From Acinetobacter halotolerans (GTDB taxonomy: Bacteria; Pseudomonadota; Gammaproteobacteria; Pseudomonadales; Moraxellaceae): a stretch of 48,954 bases of DNA. Below, piece after piece: positions 48,451-48,954 of this stretch; position 1 is the stretch's first letter, and each line of letters opens with the position of its first letter. The stretch is taken from NCBI RefSeq assembly GCF_004208515.1, contig NZ_SGIM01000018.1, positions 1 to 48,954 of the forward strand, read 5' to 3'. Under the pieces are notes generated by a model, which had not been told where the DNA came from, made no database searches, and worked only from the letters and a program-made list of their open reading frames with translations. The translations under genes and the position numbers were made by a program.

Positions 48451-48954
48451 ATGTCAGAAATAAGGGTCGTTTCTAAGGAAAGTCATGAAACTCTAGAAAC
48501 CACAATAAAAGATACTGTTTCACTTTCGGAAGCATCAGTAGTTTTAATAAAAGTCCATAAAGATGATGTCGTTGAAATAAGACAGGAGGGCGGAAATGCA
48601 ATTATTACTTTAAAAAATGGCGAAAAGATTGTAATTGTTAATTTCTTTAAGGGCGGTAATTACTCAACTGACAACAGTTTGGTTTTTGAAGACGACGATC
48701 ATAAGTTACTTTGGGTTCAATTTACTGATAGCAATGGAGCATTATTAGAAAATATTACTTATAGCTATATAGATAAGATAGAACCATTACTTTACCACGA
48801 TAGTGTTGCATCACCTTGGGCATGGCTATCAGTTCCTTTAGCGACAGCTGGGATTTTGTGGTGGGCCCACAATAGTGATGATAAATCACACTCTAAAACT
48901 CCAATAGATACTACAGCACCAGCAGCGCCAACAGATGTAGCAGTTAGCGAAGAC
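48451..48954 (+). CDS. bap: N-terminus of a Bap-type biofilm-associated adhesin (partial)
   Basis: The frame opens at ATG 48451, after AAGGGGTGA, and runs without a stop to the window end (168 codons). The N-terminus has the BapA-prefix-like domain known from Acinetobacter Bap: VVSKESHETLETT, ASVVLIKVHKDDVVEIRQEG, NAIITLKNGEKIVIVNFF and IEPLLYHDSV. A hydrophobic Trp-rich segment (WAWLSVPLATAGILWWAHN) follows, then the first residues of a Pro/Ala/Thr-rich stretch that usually leads into Ig-like repeats. Such proteins are very large cell-surface adhesins exported by type I secretion. Most of the gene lies outside the window. Confidence 0.9.
   Translation, partial: MSEIRVVSKESHETLETTIKDTVSLSEASVVLIKVHKDDVVEIRQEGGNAIITLKNGEKIVIVNFFKGGNYSTDNSLVFEDDDHKLLWVQFTDSNGALLENITYSYIDKIEPLLYHDSVASPWAWLSVPLATAGILWWAHNSDDKSHSKTPIDTTAPAAPTDVAVSED

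Overview
The window looks like an Acinetobacter chromosome segment. The base composition is AT-rich, the proteins read as gammaproteobacterial Moraxellaceae-type sequences, and several blocks match conserved gammaproteobacterial order: leuS-lptE-holA, yibN-grxC-secB, rsgA divergent from orn, and ilvI-ilvH-ilvC. The right edge enters the N-terminus of a Bap-type biofilm adhesin. Species cannot be decided from what I can see. I saw no tRNA, rRNA, insertion sequence, prophage or CRISPR array.

Layout. 1-6100: a Big-1-like surface lipoprotein, then small redox, thioesterase and sulfur-transfer proteins (DUF442 phosphatase, alpha/beta hydrolase-trxC-yciA, free-methionine sulfoxide reductase, DUF4442, YajQ, rhodanese). 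6150-10330: a tight minus-strand operon yciB-yciI-small membrane protein-mnmC, divergent from the PHP-domain rnm/yciV. 10330-13400: LysR regulator divergent from an aldo/keto reductase, then a bestrophin-like channel. 13400-17050: radC, coaBC and an alkylation-repair pair (Ada-like methyltransferase overlapping alkB). 17100-22000: secB-grxC-yibN, rsgA, orn, a Bax-inhibitor-1 protein, fabI. 22000-28500: two unassigned membrane or lipoprotein genes, then a macA-macB-outer membrane factor operon with a Fur-box-like palindrome upstream of macA. 28500-33200: leuS-lptE-holA and a DUF4124 protein. 33200-37100: the branched-chain amino acid operon ilvI-ilvH-ilvC behind a 500-base leader. 37500-42200: an MHYT-GGDEF-EAL c-di-GMP protein, a PHA-synthase-like hydrolase and an AraC regulator. 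42500-46700: an M28-like lipoprotein, an unrecognised 503-residue protein and a carboxymuconolactone decarboxylase family protein. 46700-48954: very AT-rich DNA with one orphan ORF, then the start of bap.

The most interesting signal is in non-coding DNA. Upstream of ilvI there is what looks like a complete transcription attenuator: a 10-codon ORF with 6 Leu/Val/Ile codons, a hairpin over its end, an antiterminator-like hairpin, and a terminator with a T6 run sharing bases with the antiterminator. A separate perfect 12-bp hairpin lies just before the TTG start codon of ilvI. The c-di-GMP gene also has a leader with two mutually exclusive hairpins. The Fur-like palindrome, together with a lipoprotein outer-membrane factor and MacAB-type pump, suggests an iron-regulated exporter comparable to PvdRT-OpmQ. 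All regulatory readings are inference from visible base pairing; nothing was folded or searched.
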